A stretch of 39,443 nt of DNA from contig DCHI01000036.1 in the NCBI GenBank assembly GCA_002314795.1, positions 8,613-48,055 on the forward strand. Direction: 5' to 3'. The DNA comes from Bacteroidales bacterium UBA1756 (GTDB lineage: Bacteria > Bacteroidota > Bacteroidia > Bacteroidales > WCHB1-69). Positions 1 to 6,465 of the stretch are shown here, in pieces. The notes beneath the pieces were generated by a model, which ran no database searches, was not told where the DNA came from, and was given only the letters and a program-made list of their open reading frames with translations. A program made the position numbers and the translations under genes. Position 1 is the stretch's first letter, and every line of letters begins with the position of its first letter.

Positions 1-1057
1 GGCGGGCGGCGCGTTGCGCGATTCGTAGCCGCGGACCTTCCACACATACCGGACACAGTTCTTCGCATTTGCCACAAAGCAGGCATTTGTCGGAAATCTC
101 TTCAATCCGTTTTTCATTGTTCCTTCGTATCTGACGGGTGAGATAAACGGTGCAGTCTTGTACATTCTGTTTTTCCACGCTCATTGGACACGCATCGATA
201 CAGACGCCGCAGTTGGGACAGCTCATCACCTGTGCCCGTGCAAAACCGCGCCGTGAATTCCGTATTTTCAGTCCTGCATTCCGCATTGGAATCAGCATCA
301 TTTCAGCAGGGATGTGCATATAACGGCTGAACGGGAGCACGCACATAAACACGCACAAGGCAATGGAGTACGCCCACCAGGTGGGAAGCAAGTTGAGGTT
401 GTTCCCCAGAAACTGACGGAAAATCCAGTTGGCGGGAATCGTTAAAAACGAGCCGCCACTGATGTGCGCCGTGAAACTTTCGGCCAGCAGTCGCAACGGG
501 AAAATTGCCCACAATGCGTACATCCCTATTTGGTTGAGAAGAGTGTGCCGTGTGGTTCGTTTCATCCCGAAAAATTGAGAGCGCACCCGTTTGATGATGG
601 CGAGAACAATGCCACTTAAAACAATCATCAGGAAAAAGTCCATCAGAAAGAATAGCAAACTTCCTTGTATGGTTCCTTCTCCTTCTGCTACGAAATAGTT
701 GAAAAAGATGGGATAGTAGAAAAGATGTACTCGATTGGGAACGAACAGAAAAACTTCGAGATGCCCCAGCACAATCAGCATAAACCAGCCGAAAGCGATA
801 CTGGAGTGCATATATCCCAACAGTTTATTCCGTTTCCATAACTTGATATGAAGGAGGCAGTCGCACAAAATGTCCCAACAGTTTTTTACAATCATCTTGG
901 GTTGGATGAGCGAAAGGAAGAATTTCCGCCTGTCTTTTCTTGAAAGTTGCAGCAGGATTCTGACGATTCCGAACGCGCAATAGCCCAGAACGAAAATCAT
1001 TCCGAAGAGGAATGGAAGAACAAAGGGATTGTATCCCGATGGAATTCTATCAATCAT
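1..1057 (-). CDS. Membrane cytochrome-b/ferredoxin protein, HdrE/DsrM-like (partial, runs off window)
   Basis: About 352 codons are present and the frame is open to the window edge, so the C-terminus is missing. Five hydrophobic segments (about residues 11-38, 80-105, 131-155, 175-195 and 226-248) are followed by two 4Fe-4S motifs: C280/C283/C286/C290 and C325/C328/C331/C335. His84 in the second segment and His248 just after the SR motif at the end of the fifth sit where NarI/HdrE-type cytochrome b proteins carry heme ligands. The start ATG overlaps the stop of the preceding small ferredoxin gene by 8 bp, so the two are translationally linked. In related proteins this NarI-like plus ferredoxin module is followed by HdrD-like CCG domains, so the missing part may hold those. 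By inference it exchanges electrons between the membrane quinone pool and the Hdr-like subunits encoded just upstream. No periplasmic signal peptide is seen. Confidence 0.8.
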   Translation of the reverse strand, partial: MIDRIPSGYNPFVLPFLFGMIFVLGYCAFGIVRILLQLSRKDRRKFFLSLIQPKMIVKNCWDILCDCLLHIKLWKRNKLLGYMHSSIAFGWFMLIVLGHLEVFLFVPNRVHLFYYPIFFNYFVAEGEGTIQGSLLFFLMDFFLMIVLSGIVLAIIKRVRSQFFGMKRTTRHTLLNQIGMYALWAIFPLRLLAESFTAHISGGSFLTIPANWIFRQFLGNNLNLLPTWWAYSIALCVFMCVLPFSRYMHIPAEMMLIPMRNAGLKIRNSRRGFARAQVMSCPNCGVCIDACPMSVEKQNVQDCTVYLTRQIRRNNEKRIEEISDKCLLCGKCEELCPVCVEGPRLRIAQRAAR

Positions 1058-1367
1058 ATATTCTATATAGCGTTAAGAGAAGATGACGGGTGTTGATGGC
1101 GCGCGGGCAGACCATTGTGCATTTTCCGCAAAGCATACAGTTTGAAAGCAGTGGGCGCACGTCCTGTCCCCGCTGAAGTCCCAAAATGACTTTACGAACA
1201 CTCATTCCACTGAAGGGTGCGGCGGTGCAAGTAGCGCTGCAAGAACCGCAACTCATACAAATCTGCGCGTCCGGTTCAATAGTGCAAAGCCGTTTGTACA
1301 GATGGTTGTCCAAACTGTCAAAATTGATGGTTGAACTTTTGGTAAGTGTAAAACCAAAATCTGTCAT
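1050..1367 (-). CDS. Small HdrC-like di-cluster ferredoxin
   Basis: This 105-residue protein is almost entirely a two-cluster ferredoxin. The 4Fe-4S ligands are C37/C40/C43/C47 and C77/C80/C83/C87, each in the CxxCxxCxxxC pattern, and the second is followed by Pro as usual. The arrangement matches the C subunit of heterodisulfide-reductase-like complexes, which passes electrons between the flavin subunit (HdrA) and the CCG-domain subunit (HdrB) or a membrane partner. It starts 9 bp after the HdrA-like stop codon, and its own stop overlaps the start of the membrane cytochrome-b/ferredoxin gene, which suggests it hands electrons to that protein. It is the second HdrC-like gene of the operon; the larger one is at 3477-4190. 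Confidence 0.85.
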   Translation of the reverse strand: MTDFGFTLTKSSTINFDSLDNHLYKRLCTIEPDAQICMSCGSCSATCTAAPFSGMSVRKVILGLQRGQDVRPLLSNCMLCGKCTMVCPRAINTRHLLLTLYRIYD

Positions 1368-1376
1368 TTTTTTATT

Positions 1377-2393
1377 TTAGAAATTGTTTTTCAAATAGTT
1401 GTGAATGCAAAGAGCCGCGGCGCGTGCTTCCGAAACCGTCTCCGGAATGGTTTTTGTACCCGTACACGCCCCCGCATAAAAAATTCCCGCGCGGTTGGAT
1501 TCGATGATTCCATAGACGTTGTCTTTGCTTTTTAAGAAATCGTCATCGTCAATTTCCAACCGGAGCATTTCCGCCAATGGAGTAACTTGCGAATTGCAAA
1601 CCATCCCTGACATCAGTACGAGCAGGTCCAAGGTGACTTTCAGCGGCTTGCCGACCAGTGTGTCTTCTGCTTTCACTTGGACGAGTCCGTCCAAAGTTTC
1701 TCCCACCTCGGAGACACGTCCACGGATGAAATGCACTCCGAAATCACGCTGCGCCTGAATGTAGAAATCCTCATATTTTTTGCCGAAAAGTCGTAAGTCC
1801 ATATAAAAACAATAGACTTCGGTGTCTGGGAAGCGCTCTTTGATTTCAATGGCTTGCTTGATGGCGGTTGTGCAACAGACTTTGGAACACTGACTGTTGC
1901 CGGCTTTCAGGTCGCGTGAGCCCACGCAGTGAACGAAGCCGATGGCTTTTGGCTGCGGGGGAATCCGTTTGTCGGTTTTCCCGTTGAACCACGCCTCCAA
2001 ATCCCCGTTGGTGATGACGTGATCATAAACTCCGTAACCGTATTCCTCCTTTTTTGAAGCATCAAAAAGAGAGAATCCCGTGCTCATCAGCACCGCCTTA
2101 GTCACAATATTGATGCCATTATTTAGCATAATATTGTAACGGTTTCCCAAGGAATTGATTCCTTTGACTTTGGTTTCAAGGTGTACGTGTGCATCTTTGA
2201 TTCGTTCTTTCAAATTGCTAACGATTTCTTGAGAGGAGGACATATCGGGAAACAGTTTGTGCCATTGCGCCACGTGTCCTCCGAGATGGTCGGTCTGTTC
2301 TACGATGATGGGAAGATAGCCGAGTTGCAAAAGTTGGTTGGCCGCTTCCATTCCAGCGATGCCACCTCCGATGATAACGATGTTTTCTTTCAT
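1377..2393 (-). CDS. HdrA-like FAD-binding subunit (compact form)
   Basis: The 338-residue product begins with an FAD-binding Rossmann motif (IIGGGIAGMEAA, residues 7-18). In mid-protein it has the signature typical of HdrA/QmoA proteins: HCVGSRD, then QCSKVCC followed by AIKQA. A C-terminal FAD-domain segment reads GIFYAGACTG. I chose the ATG at 2393 because the Rossmann strand follows directly and it lies 1 bp after the HdrB stop; a longer reading frame upstream would overlap hdrB by about 90 bp. Methanogen HdrA is roughly twice as long and carries extra ferredoxin domains that are absent here. The loop after LGGH, where HdrA and QmoA usually have a Cys pair for an Fe-S cluster (DCxxC after the FP motif), reads FPDMSSSQE, so that cluster is probably missing. 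Role by family: flavin-based electron transfer within the Hdr complex. Confidence 0.85.
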   Translation of the reverse strand: MKENIVIIGGGIAGMEAANQLLQLGYLPIIVEQTDHLGGHVAQWHKLFPDMSSSQEIVSNLKERIKDAHVHLETKVKGINSLGNRYNIMLNNGINIVTKAVLMSTGFSLFDASKKEEYGYGVYDHVITNGDLEAWFNGKTDKRIPPQPKAIGFVHCVGSRDLKAGNSQCSKVCCTTAIKQAIEIKERFPDTEVYCFYMDLRLFGKKYEDFYIQAQRDFGVHFIRGRVSEVGETLDGLVQVKAEDTLVGKPLKVTLDLLVLMSGMVCNSQVTPLAEMLRLEIDDDDFLKSKDNVYGIIESNRAGIFYAGACTGTKTIPETVSEARAAALCIHNYLKNNF

Positions 2394-2394
2394 T

Positions 2395-3465
2395 TTAAAA
2401 ACATTTGAGTGAAGAAGGAAGTTCCGGACGAAGGAGGTCCTCCTGGTTGAGTCCGACATATTTTGCCTTGGGGTCGTATTCAATTCCGATTTTGTCTAAC
2501 AGCGGCTCCACGGCGACCTGATGCAGTTGCAATCCCAGGTCCCACGGGTTGTAGCCAAGCACGAGGCCAGCCAGTTCCTCGTAGGTAAGAACGGGGATGC
2601 CGAAGCCGTTTTCTCCGTACGTTTTTCCGGTTTGTTCCGCGATGACATACTGCCAGCGGTCCAAGAAATAGGGACAGCCGGGGCAGTTGGTGATGATGGC
2701 GTCCGGATGGTAGGGCTCCATTGATTCAAACTTTTTCCAAGTATTTGATATGCTGTAACTTCTGTTTGCCTTGACGTGGTACTGCCGGAATCCGTAGCCG
2801 CAGCAGTGGCGCCGTTCGGGATAGTCGATGACTTGTCCTCCCCAACTGTCAATCATACCGGCGAGCACGTATGGATATTCGGCGCCGCCCACTCCCTTAT
2901 GCGGAAACATTTTAGCATAGTGGCAACCGATGTGTTCCACGATTTTCAGTGGTTCTCCGGTTTCTTTATTTACTAAATGATGTTTGGCTTTGGCAGCGAT
3001 TTCGTTTCTCCAATGGAAGATGAGGTCGCTGCTGTGAGCGAGGTATTTGGGTTTGTTGAACTCGCGGCGGCACGCTTTCCAAAGGTCTTCTCTGATTTTG
3101 GCTTCCAATTCCGGAAATTCGTGCCAAGTTTCCAAAATTTCGGCGTAATTACCGAACGAAGTGATGCAGCTGGGAACGTAGTTTTCGTAGCCGGCCTCGG
3201 TCATCAGCGCGAACTGGCGGGCCACGATGGTCATAGCTGTTTCCTGCGGAATGGTGTCGCAATGGTAAGCGATTCCGCCACAGGTAGTGTGGTGAGGTGT
3301 TTCGTATAAGTCTTTATGTAGTACTTTTTTAGTGATTTCGGTGAACATTTTTTCACTTGCGGGAAAGAAATTCTGTCGAATGCAACTGCGTACGTAGTAC
3401 CAGTGATCGTCCGGAATTTCCTTTTGGTAGTCGCTCCAAATCTTTTGTTTGCCTTGACTAATCAT
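2395..3465 (-). CDS. HdrB-like CCG-domain subunit
   Basis: This 356-residue protein has the heterodisulfide reductase B pattern of two CCG domains. The second is complete: C181, C221-C222, C261 and C264, with 39- and 38-residue spacings close to those expected for a noncubane 4Fe-4S site. The first is degenerate: C28, then T61-C62 in place of the CC pair, then C100 with Ser103 where the last Cys should be. This is the catalytic subunit in HdrABC; in relatives it reduces a disulfide or passes electrons to another acceptor. The gene starts 11 bp after the larger HdrC-like gene and ends 1 bp before the HdrA-like ATG. The natural substrate cannot be read from the sequence. Confidence 0.85.
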   Translation of the reverse strand: MISQGKQKIWSDYQKEIPDDHWYYVRSCIRQNFFPASEKMFTEITKKVLHKDLYETPHHTTCGGIAYHCDTIPQETAMTIVARQFALMTEAGYENYVPSCITSFGNYAEILETWHEFPELEAKIREDLWKACRREFNKPKYLAHSSDLIFHWRNEIAAKAKHHLVNKETGEPLKIVEHIGCHYAKMFPHKGVGGAEYPYVLAGMIDSWGGQVIDYPERRHCCGYGFRQYHVKANRSYSISNTWKKFESMEPYHPDAIITNCPGCPYFLDRWQYVIAEQTGKTYGENGFGIPVLTYEELAGLVLGYNPWDLGLQLHQVAVEPLLDKIGIEYDPKAKYVGLNQEDLLRPELPSSLKCF

Positions 3466-3476
3466 TTCGTATAGTA

Positions 3477-4190
3477 TTAGTGGTTGAAGTGTTTATCGGA
3501 ACAAAACTCAAATGCCTGTTTCTCGTATTCTTCTAAGCTGATTCCCAGCTCTTTGGCTTTTTCGGCAGAGTAGTTTTCCACGTCCTTGATACGTTCTGTG
3601 CCGCCCGTCACGTCAAAAATGGCTTTGAGTTCGTCCAACGATTCCTGAGGAATCTTTCTTAAAACGCCCGGGCCGTCGCCCATATAGTTGGCGCCTTGTC
3701 GTTCCAGACTTTTTTCCAAATGTTCGGTATGCCATTTCCAAACAGGTCCCGACTCTTTGTGTTCCTCCCATTTAAAAGTCTTTGGGTGAACACAATAGCC
3801 ATAGTTGAGAATATTATTAGTCATAATGTGAGTTAGGGGAAGTAGTTGTCGCCCTTTTTCCGATTCGGTAAAGTAACCGAGGCGGGCGCTAAGGTCGCGC
3901 AGGGCCATAATGACTAAGCCGGGGCCGTTTGTTCGTGGGCACCGCGTGACGCAACTCATACATTCGCCGCAGTACCAAATGGTATCCGATTTGAGCAGAT
4001 TTTCAATCTGTTCATTATCACGGGTTTGTACAATGTTTACAATCTGTCGCGGGTCATATTTGTAAAATTCCGCTGCCGGGCACACTGCCGTACACGTTCC
4101 GCAGTTGATGCACGTGTGAAAGCCCTCCCTGAAGCGGTAGTCTTTGGAAAGTTCGTCAAACAGGTTGATTTTTTTTTCAGTGTCGTTCAT
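3477..4190 (-). CDS. HdrC-like ferredoxin subunit
   Basis: The 237-residue product carries two 4Fe-4S motifs near its N-terminus: C27/C30/C33/C37 and C74/C77/C80/C84. A helical region of about 150 residues without cysteine motifs follows. This is the architecture of HdrC subunits that dock onto HdrB. I chose the ATG at 4190 because it forms a TAATG overlap with the stop of the upstream dehydrogenase gene; an upstream in-frame Met would add 12 residues that overlap that gene. HdrB follows after 11 bp, so HdrC, HdrB and HdrA are co-translated in that order. The C-terminal part ends in a charged stretch of no recognisable domain. Confidence 0.85.
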   Translation of the reverse strand: MNDTEKKINLFDELSKDYRFREGFHTCINCGTCTAVCPAAEFYKYDPRQIVNIVQTRDNEQIENLLKSDTIWYCGECMSCVTRCPRTNGPGLVIMALRDLSARLGYFTESEKGRQLLPLTHIMTNNILNYGYCVHPKTFKWEEHKESGPVWKWHTEHLEKSLERQGANYMGDGPGVLRKIPQESLDELKAIFDVTGGTERIKDVENYSAEKAKELGISLEEYEKQAFEFCSDKHFNH

Positions 4191-4987
4191 TATAGAGGTT
4201 TGATTTTTTTGGCAAGATGGGCGCAAAGTCCGGGAAAAAATCTTTTTATATAGGTCATTATCAGTTCTTTGCGTCCAACGAGAACTTCTCTTTTCCCTTT
4301 CGAAATGGCGCGAACGATTTTTTGAGCCGCTTTGGTCGCAGAAAGTCCGCCCGCTTGTCCGGGATCCATCACTCCGTGTGGTTCTCCCCCTTTGTCCAAG
4401 GCGCGTACGGAAATCATTGTTTGCACTCTTCCCGGGCAGACAAAGGTTACTTTGATGTTGCGTTCGGCGTATTCCGCTTGCAGTGTTTCAAAATAACCGT
4501 CCAAAGCGTGTTTGGAGGCACTATAGGCGCAGCGAAGTGGAAAGCCGAAACGGCCGGCTATGGAGGTGGTGACGGCAATGTGCCCGCCGCCCGCCGTCAG
4601 CATTTTCGGCAGTAGCGCTTTTGTTAGCGCAACCGGAGCAAAAAAGTTGACTTCCATAATTTTTCGCGTCATTTCCATTGAAGTCTCTTCCGTGGTCGTC
4701 CGTTGACTGATTCCTGCATTGCAAAAAAGCGTGTCAACTTTTCCGAAAATGTCCCACCCCTTTTCTGCGATTATTTCAATATCAGAATTATCTGAAAAAT
4801 CAAATGGCACGACGGCAGCTTTTGCTCCTAATCGTCGGCATTTATTGGCTACTTGTTCCAATTTTTCAATGGAGGTGGCTGTCAGAATAAGCGATGCCCC
4901 TCGCTGTGCGTATTCGTAAGCGCAGGCCTCGCCAATTCCGGACGAAGCGCCCGTTATCCAAACAACCGTTTTGGCGTTCTCTTCCAT
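4190..4987 (-). CDS. Short-chain dehydrogenase/reductase
   Basis: This 265-residue classical SDR has the nucleotide-binding motif TGASSGIG (residues 12-19), the NAG motif at N90, Asn114 and the catalytic Ser142, Tyr155 and Lys159 (YSASK). The acidic-to-Thr stretch after the second strand (TATS) is more compatible with NADP(H) than with NAD(H), but this is weak evidence. An ATG at 4987, 7 bp after the VOC gene stop, is the likely start; another at 5017 would overlap that gene by 23 bp. Its stop codon shares one base with the start of the HdrC-like gene (TAATG). By family it oxidises an alcohol or reduces a carbonyl. Its place between a VOC protein and Hdr subunits suggests all act on one pathway, but the substrate is unknown. 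Confidence 0.88.
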   Translation of the reverse strand: MEENAKTVVWITGASSGIGEACAYEYAQRGASLILTATSIEKLEQVANKCRRLGAKAAVVPFDFSDNSDIEIIAEKGWDIFGKVDTLFCNAGISQRTTTEETSMEMTRKIMEVNFFAPVALTKALLPKMLTAGGGHIAVTTSIAGRFGFPLRCAYSASKHALDGYFETLQAEYAERNIKVTFVCPGRVQTMISVRALDKGGEPHGVMDPGQAGGLSATKAAQKIVRAISKGKREVLVGRKELIMTYIKRFFPGLCAHLAKKIKPL

Positions 4988-4994
4988 TTTCGTC

Positions 4995-6068
4995 TTATCT
5001 GATTTTTTCTTTTGCAAAACAAGACATCAATCGGAATAGCCACTTGGGAAGCGGTTTTGTTCTATTCCTTTTTTGCAAATCAAGGAACAATCCCAATTTT
5101 TTTGCAATCGGAATCTTGTGTGTTTCTACAAATTCAATCAATGTTCCGTCGGGATCTTCAATGTACGTAAAGTGTCCTTGTGCGTCCCCCATATCGAACG
5201 GTTTGTCATCGGGGCAACTATCGACGGTGAAGGGAAATCCTTCTTTTTTACAAAATTCGCCGAGTGCTTTCATATTGGTCACGTCGTAGCAAATTTGAAT
5301 AAAACCGGGGTCGCCCCAAAAGCGGCCTTCGTAAATTTTCCGTGGGGAACGTTCCAACGGTTGAACTAATTCAATTTGTCCGTAATCAAGCAGTTGCGCA
5401 AATGGACCTTTCGGAATTTCGGGGTAGGCGAGCAAGACGCGTCGGTACTTTTCCGTTCCGCCAGGAAGCAGCAGCCAGTCGTCGAATGTACCGGTTTTAT
5501 CATAGACGATTTCTTTGTAGCCAAGAATATCTTTGTAAAAACGAATAGACTTTTCCATATCGGTAACGCCAATCATCGTTCCTGCAATTCCTCCTGTAAG
5601 TTTGTTCTGTTCTATGTAAATAGATTGATTTTCAATAATTTGAAAGAAATTCCCGTAAAGATCTTTTAAATAAAAACAGGGTATGCCGTTCGGGAGAGAG
5701 CCGACCGGGCTGCATTCCACTTTCTTTTTAAGCATTTCGGAGTGAAATTTTTCCACGTTGCGGCACTTGAGTTTTGCGGCGAAGATTCCGCAGTCGCCGA
5801 CGGCGATTTCGAAAGTAGGGGGGACTGGCATCCGTTCGCTGTACTGCCAGATTTCGAAGCCGCCTCCGCCTTGCAAATTAACGGCGATGCAAGCGTGGCG
5901 TTTCTGTGGTTGGTTGCCTGTGTAGGGGAGCATTCGTTCGGCGACAGTATCGTCTTCCAAGATGCGAATATCCGTTCCAAAATGTTCGATGTACCAGTTC
6001 CACGATTTTCTAAAATCGGTAGTTCCGATTCCAACTTGTTGAATACCAGAGATAAAATAATGCTTCAT
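4995..6068 (-). CDS. Two-domain VOC (glyoxalase/dioxygenase superfamily) protein
   Basis: This 357-residue protein has two vicinal-oxygen-chelate (VOC) modules, about residues 5-140 and 155-320. The signs are the repeated start-of-domain pattern (GIGTTDFRKSWNWYIEHFG and IGVTDMEKSIRFYKDILGY) and paired strand endings of the form FxQIIE and LIEFVE. VOC enzymes bind a divalent metal and include glyoxalase I, epimerases and extradiol or hydroxyphenylpyruvate dioxygenases. Which reaction applies here cannot be decided; the first domain has Gln where the first His ligand often lies (GIQQVGIG), while the glutamates at the domain ends could be ligands. It is the first gene of the seven-gene operon, so its promoter region (6069-6130) should control the dehydrogenase and all the Hdr-like genes. 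A C-terminal basic tail of about 40 residues is not part of the VOC fold. Confidence 0.85.
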   Translation of the reverse strand: MKHYFISGIQQVGIGTTDFRKSWNWYIEHFGTDIRILEDDTVAERMLPYTGNQPQKRHACIAVNLQGGGGFEIWQYSERMPVPPTFEIAVGDCGIFAAKLKCRNVEKFHSEMLKKKVECSPVGSLPNGIPCFYLKDLYGNFFQIIENQSIYIEQNKLTGGIAGTMIGVTDMEKSIRFYKDILGYKEIVYDKTGTFDDWLLLPGGTEKYRRVLLAYPEIPKGPFAQLLDYGQIELVQPLERSPRKIYEGRFWGDPGFIQICYDVTNMKALGEFCKKEGFPFTVDSCPDDKPFDMGDAQGHFTYIEDPDGTLIEFVETHKIPIAKKLGLFLDLQKRNRTKPLPKWLFRLMSCFAKEKIR

Positions 6069-6073
6069 AATTC

Positions 6074-6127
6074 GTAAAAGCTTTTACTATTTCGGGCGGC
6101 AAAAATAGTAAAAGATTTTACTATTTT
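6074..6127. promoter_or_regulatory. Two operator-like palindromes in the Hdr-operon promoter
   Basis: Site A, at 6074-6087, is the perfect 14-bp palindrome GTAAAAGCTTTTAC. Site B, at 6102-6127, has perfect 12-bp arms (AAAATAGTAAAA and its complement) around a 2-bp centre. Both contain GTAAAAGnnTTTACTATTT (A at 6074-6092, B at 6108-6126), offset by 34 bp. The minus-strand -7 element (complement of 6100-6107) overlaps site B, and site A falls between that element and the VOC start codon. A regulator bound here would most simply act as a repressor. A third copy lies at 38191-38209. The binding protein is not identified. Confidence 0.6.
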
Positions 6128-6282
6128 GGTTCGAGAAAGAAAAAAAATTGAAATTATTTCATAAATGATAAAAGTATGAAAAGAATGGTGAGGGGATGGA
6201 AAAAATAGCGATTGTAAAATTCATTGTCATTTCTTAAGAAATTTCAGAATAAACATCTCGTTAAAATTGCTTGCAACTGTGT

Positions 6283-6309
6283 TTTGGAAAGGGATTATTG
6301 TTATTTTTG
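6283..6309 (+). promoter_or_regulatory. Candidate promoter for the giant T9SS gene
   Basis: A TATTTTTG element at 6302-6309 matches the Bacteroidota -7 consensus TAnnTTTG. A TTTG at 6283-6286 lies upstream with only 15 bp between them, shorter than the usual 19-21 bp. Transcription from here would give a leader of about 150 nt containing the stem-loop at 6373-6403. Confidence 0.4.
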
Positions 6310-6372
6310 CGCGGTAAAAATAGAACGGATGCAATTCTTTTTATCATTCAAAATGATGGAAGAAAATTCTCA

Positions 6373-6403
6373 TCAAGCCAACTTATGGATGGCTTGGTTT
6401 TTT
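6373..6403 (+). terminator. Terminator-like stem-loop in the leader of the giant gene
   Basis: A 7-bp stem (CAAGCCA at 6374-6380 with TGGCTTG at 6390-6396) encloses a 9-nt loop and is followed by a GGTTTTTT tract up to 6403. The T-run is on the plus strand only. No plus-strand gene lies upstream to terminate, so it would act either as an attenuator of the 10.9-kb gene or as the end of a short RNA that starts near 6316. Confidence 0.5.
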
Positions 6404-6465
6404 CGTGCTTTGTTTTACAATTTTTTAATGATTTTTGAAAATAATTAAAATAAAAAAATTCACTT

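Larger units (their letters stand above)
6069..6465. other. Divergent intergenic region between the Hdr operon and the giant T9SS gene
   Basis: This 397-bp A/T-rich spacer contains no convincing gene. On the operon side are two operator-like palindromes and a minus-strand -7 element (TATTTTTG, complement of 6100-6107). In the middle lies a perfect 14-bp palindrome, ATTTCTTAAGAAAT, at 6229-6242. On the T9SS side are a plus-strand -7 element at 6302-6309 and a terminator-like stem-loop at 6373-6403. A 74-codon reading frame at 6224-6448 has no recognisable features and overlaps these signals. Confidence 0.7.

Noticed and set aside
1..1057. Frameshifted or broken membrane gene
   Set aside because: The frame is open and continuous with intact Cys motifs to the window edge; it is only truncated by the window.
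6224..6448. 74-codon plus-strand reading frame in the divergent spacer
   Set aside because: It has no recognisable domain or signal, and it overlaps the promoter and terminator-like elements; it reads as open by chance in A/T-rich DNA.
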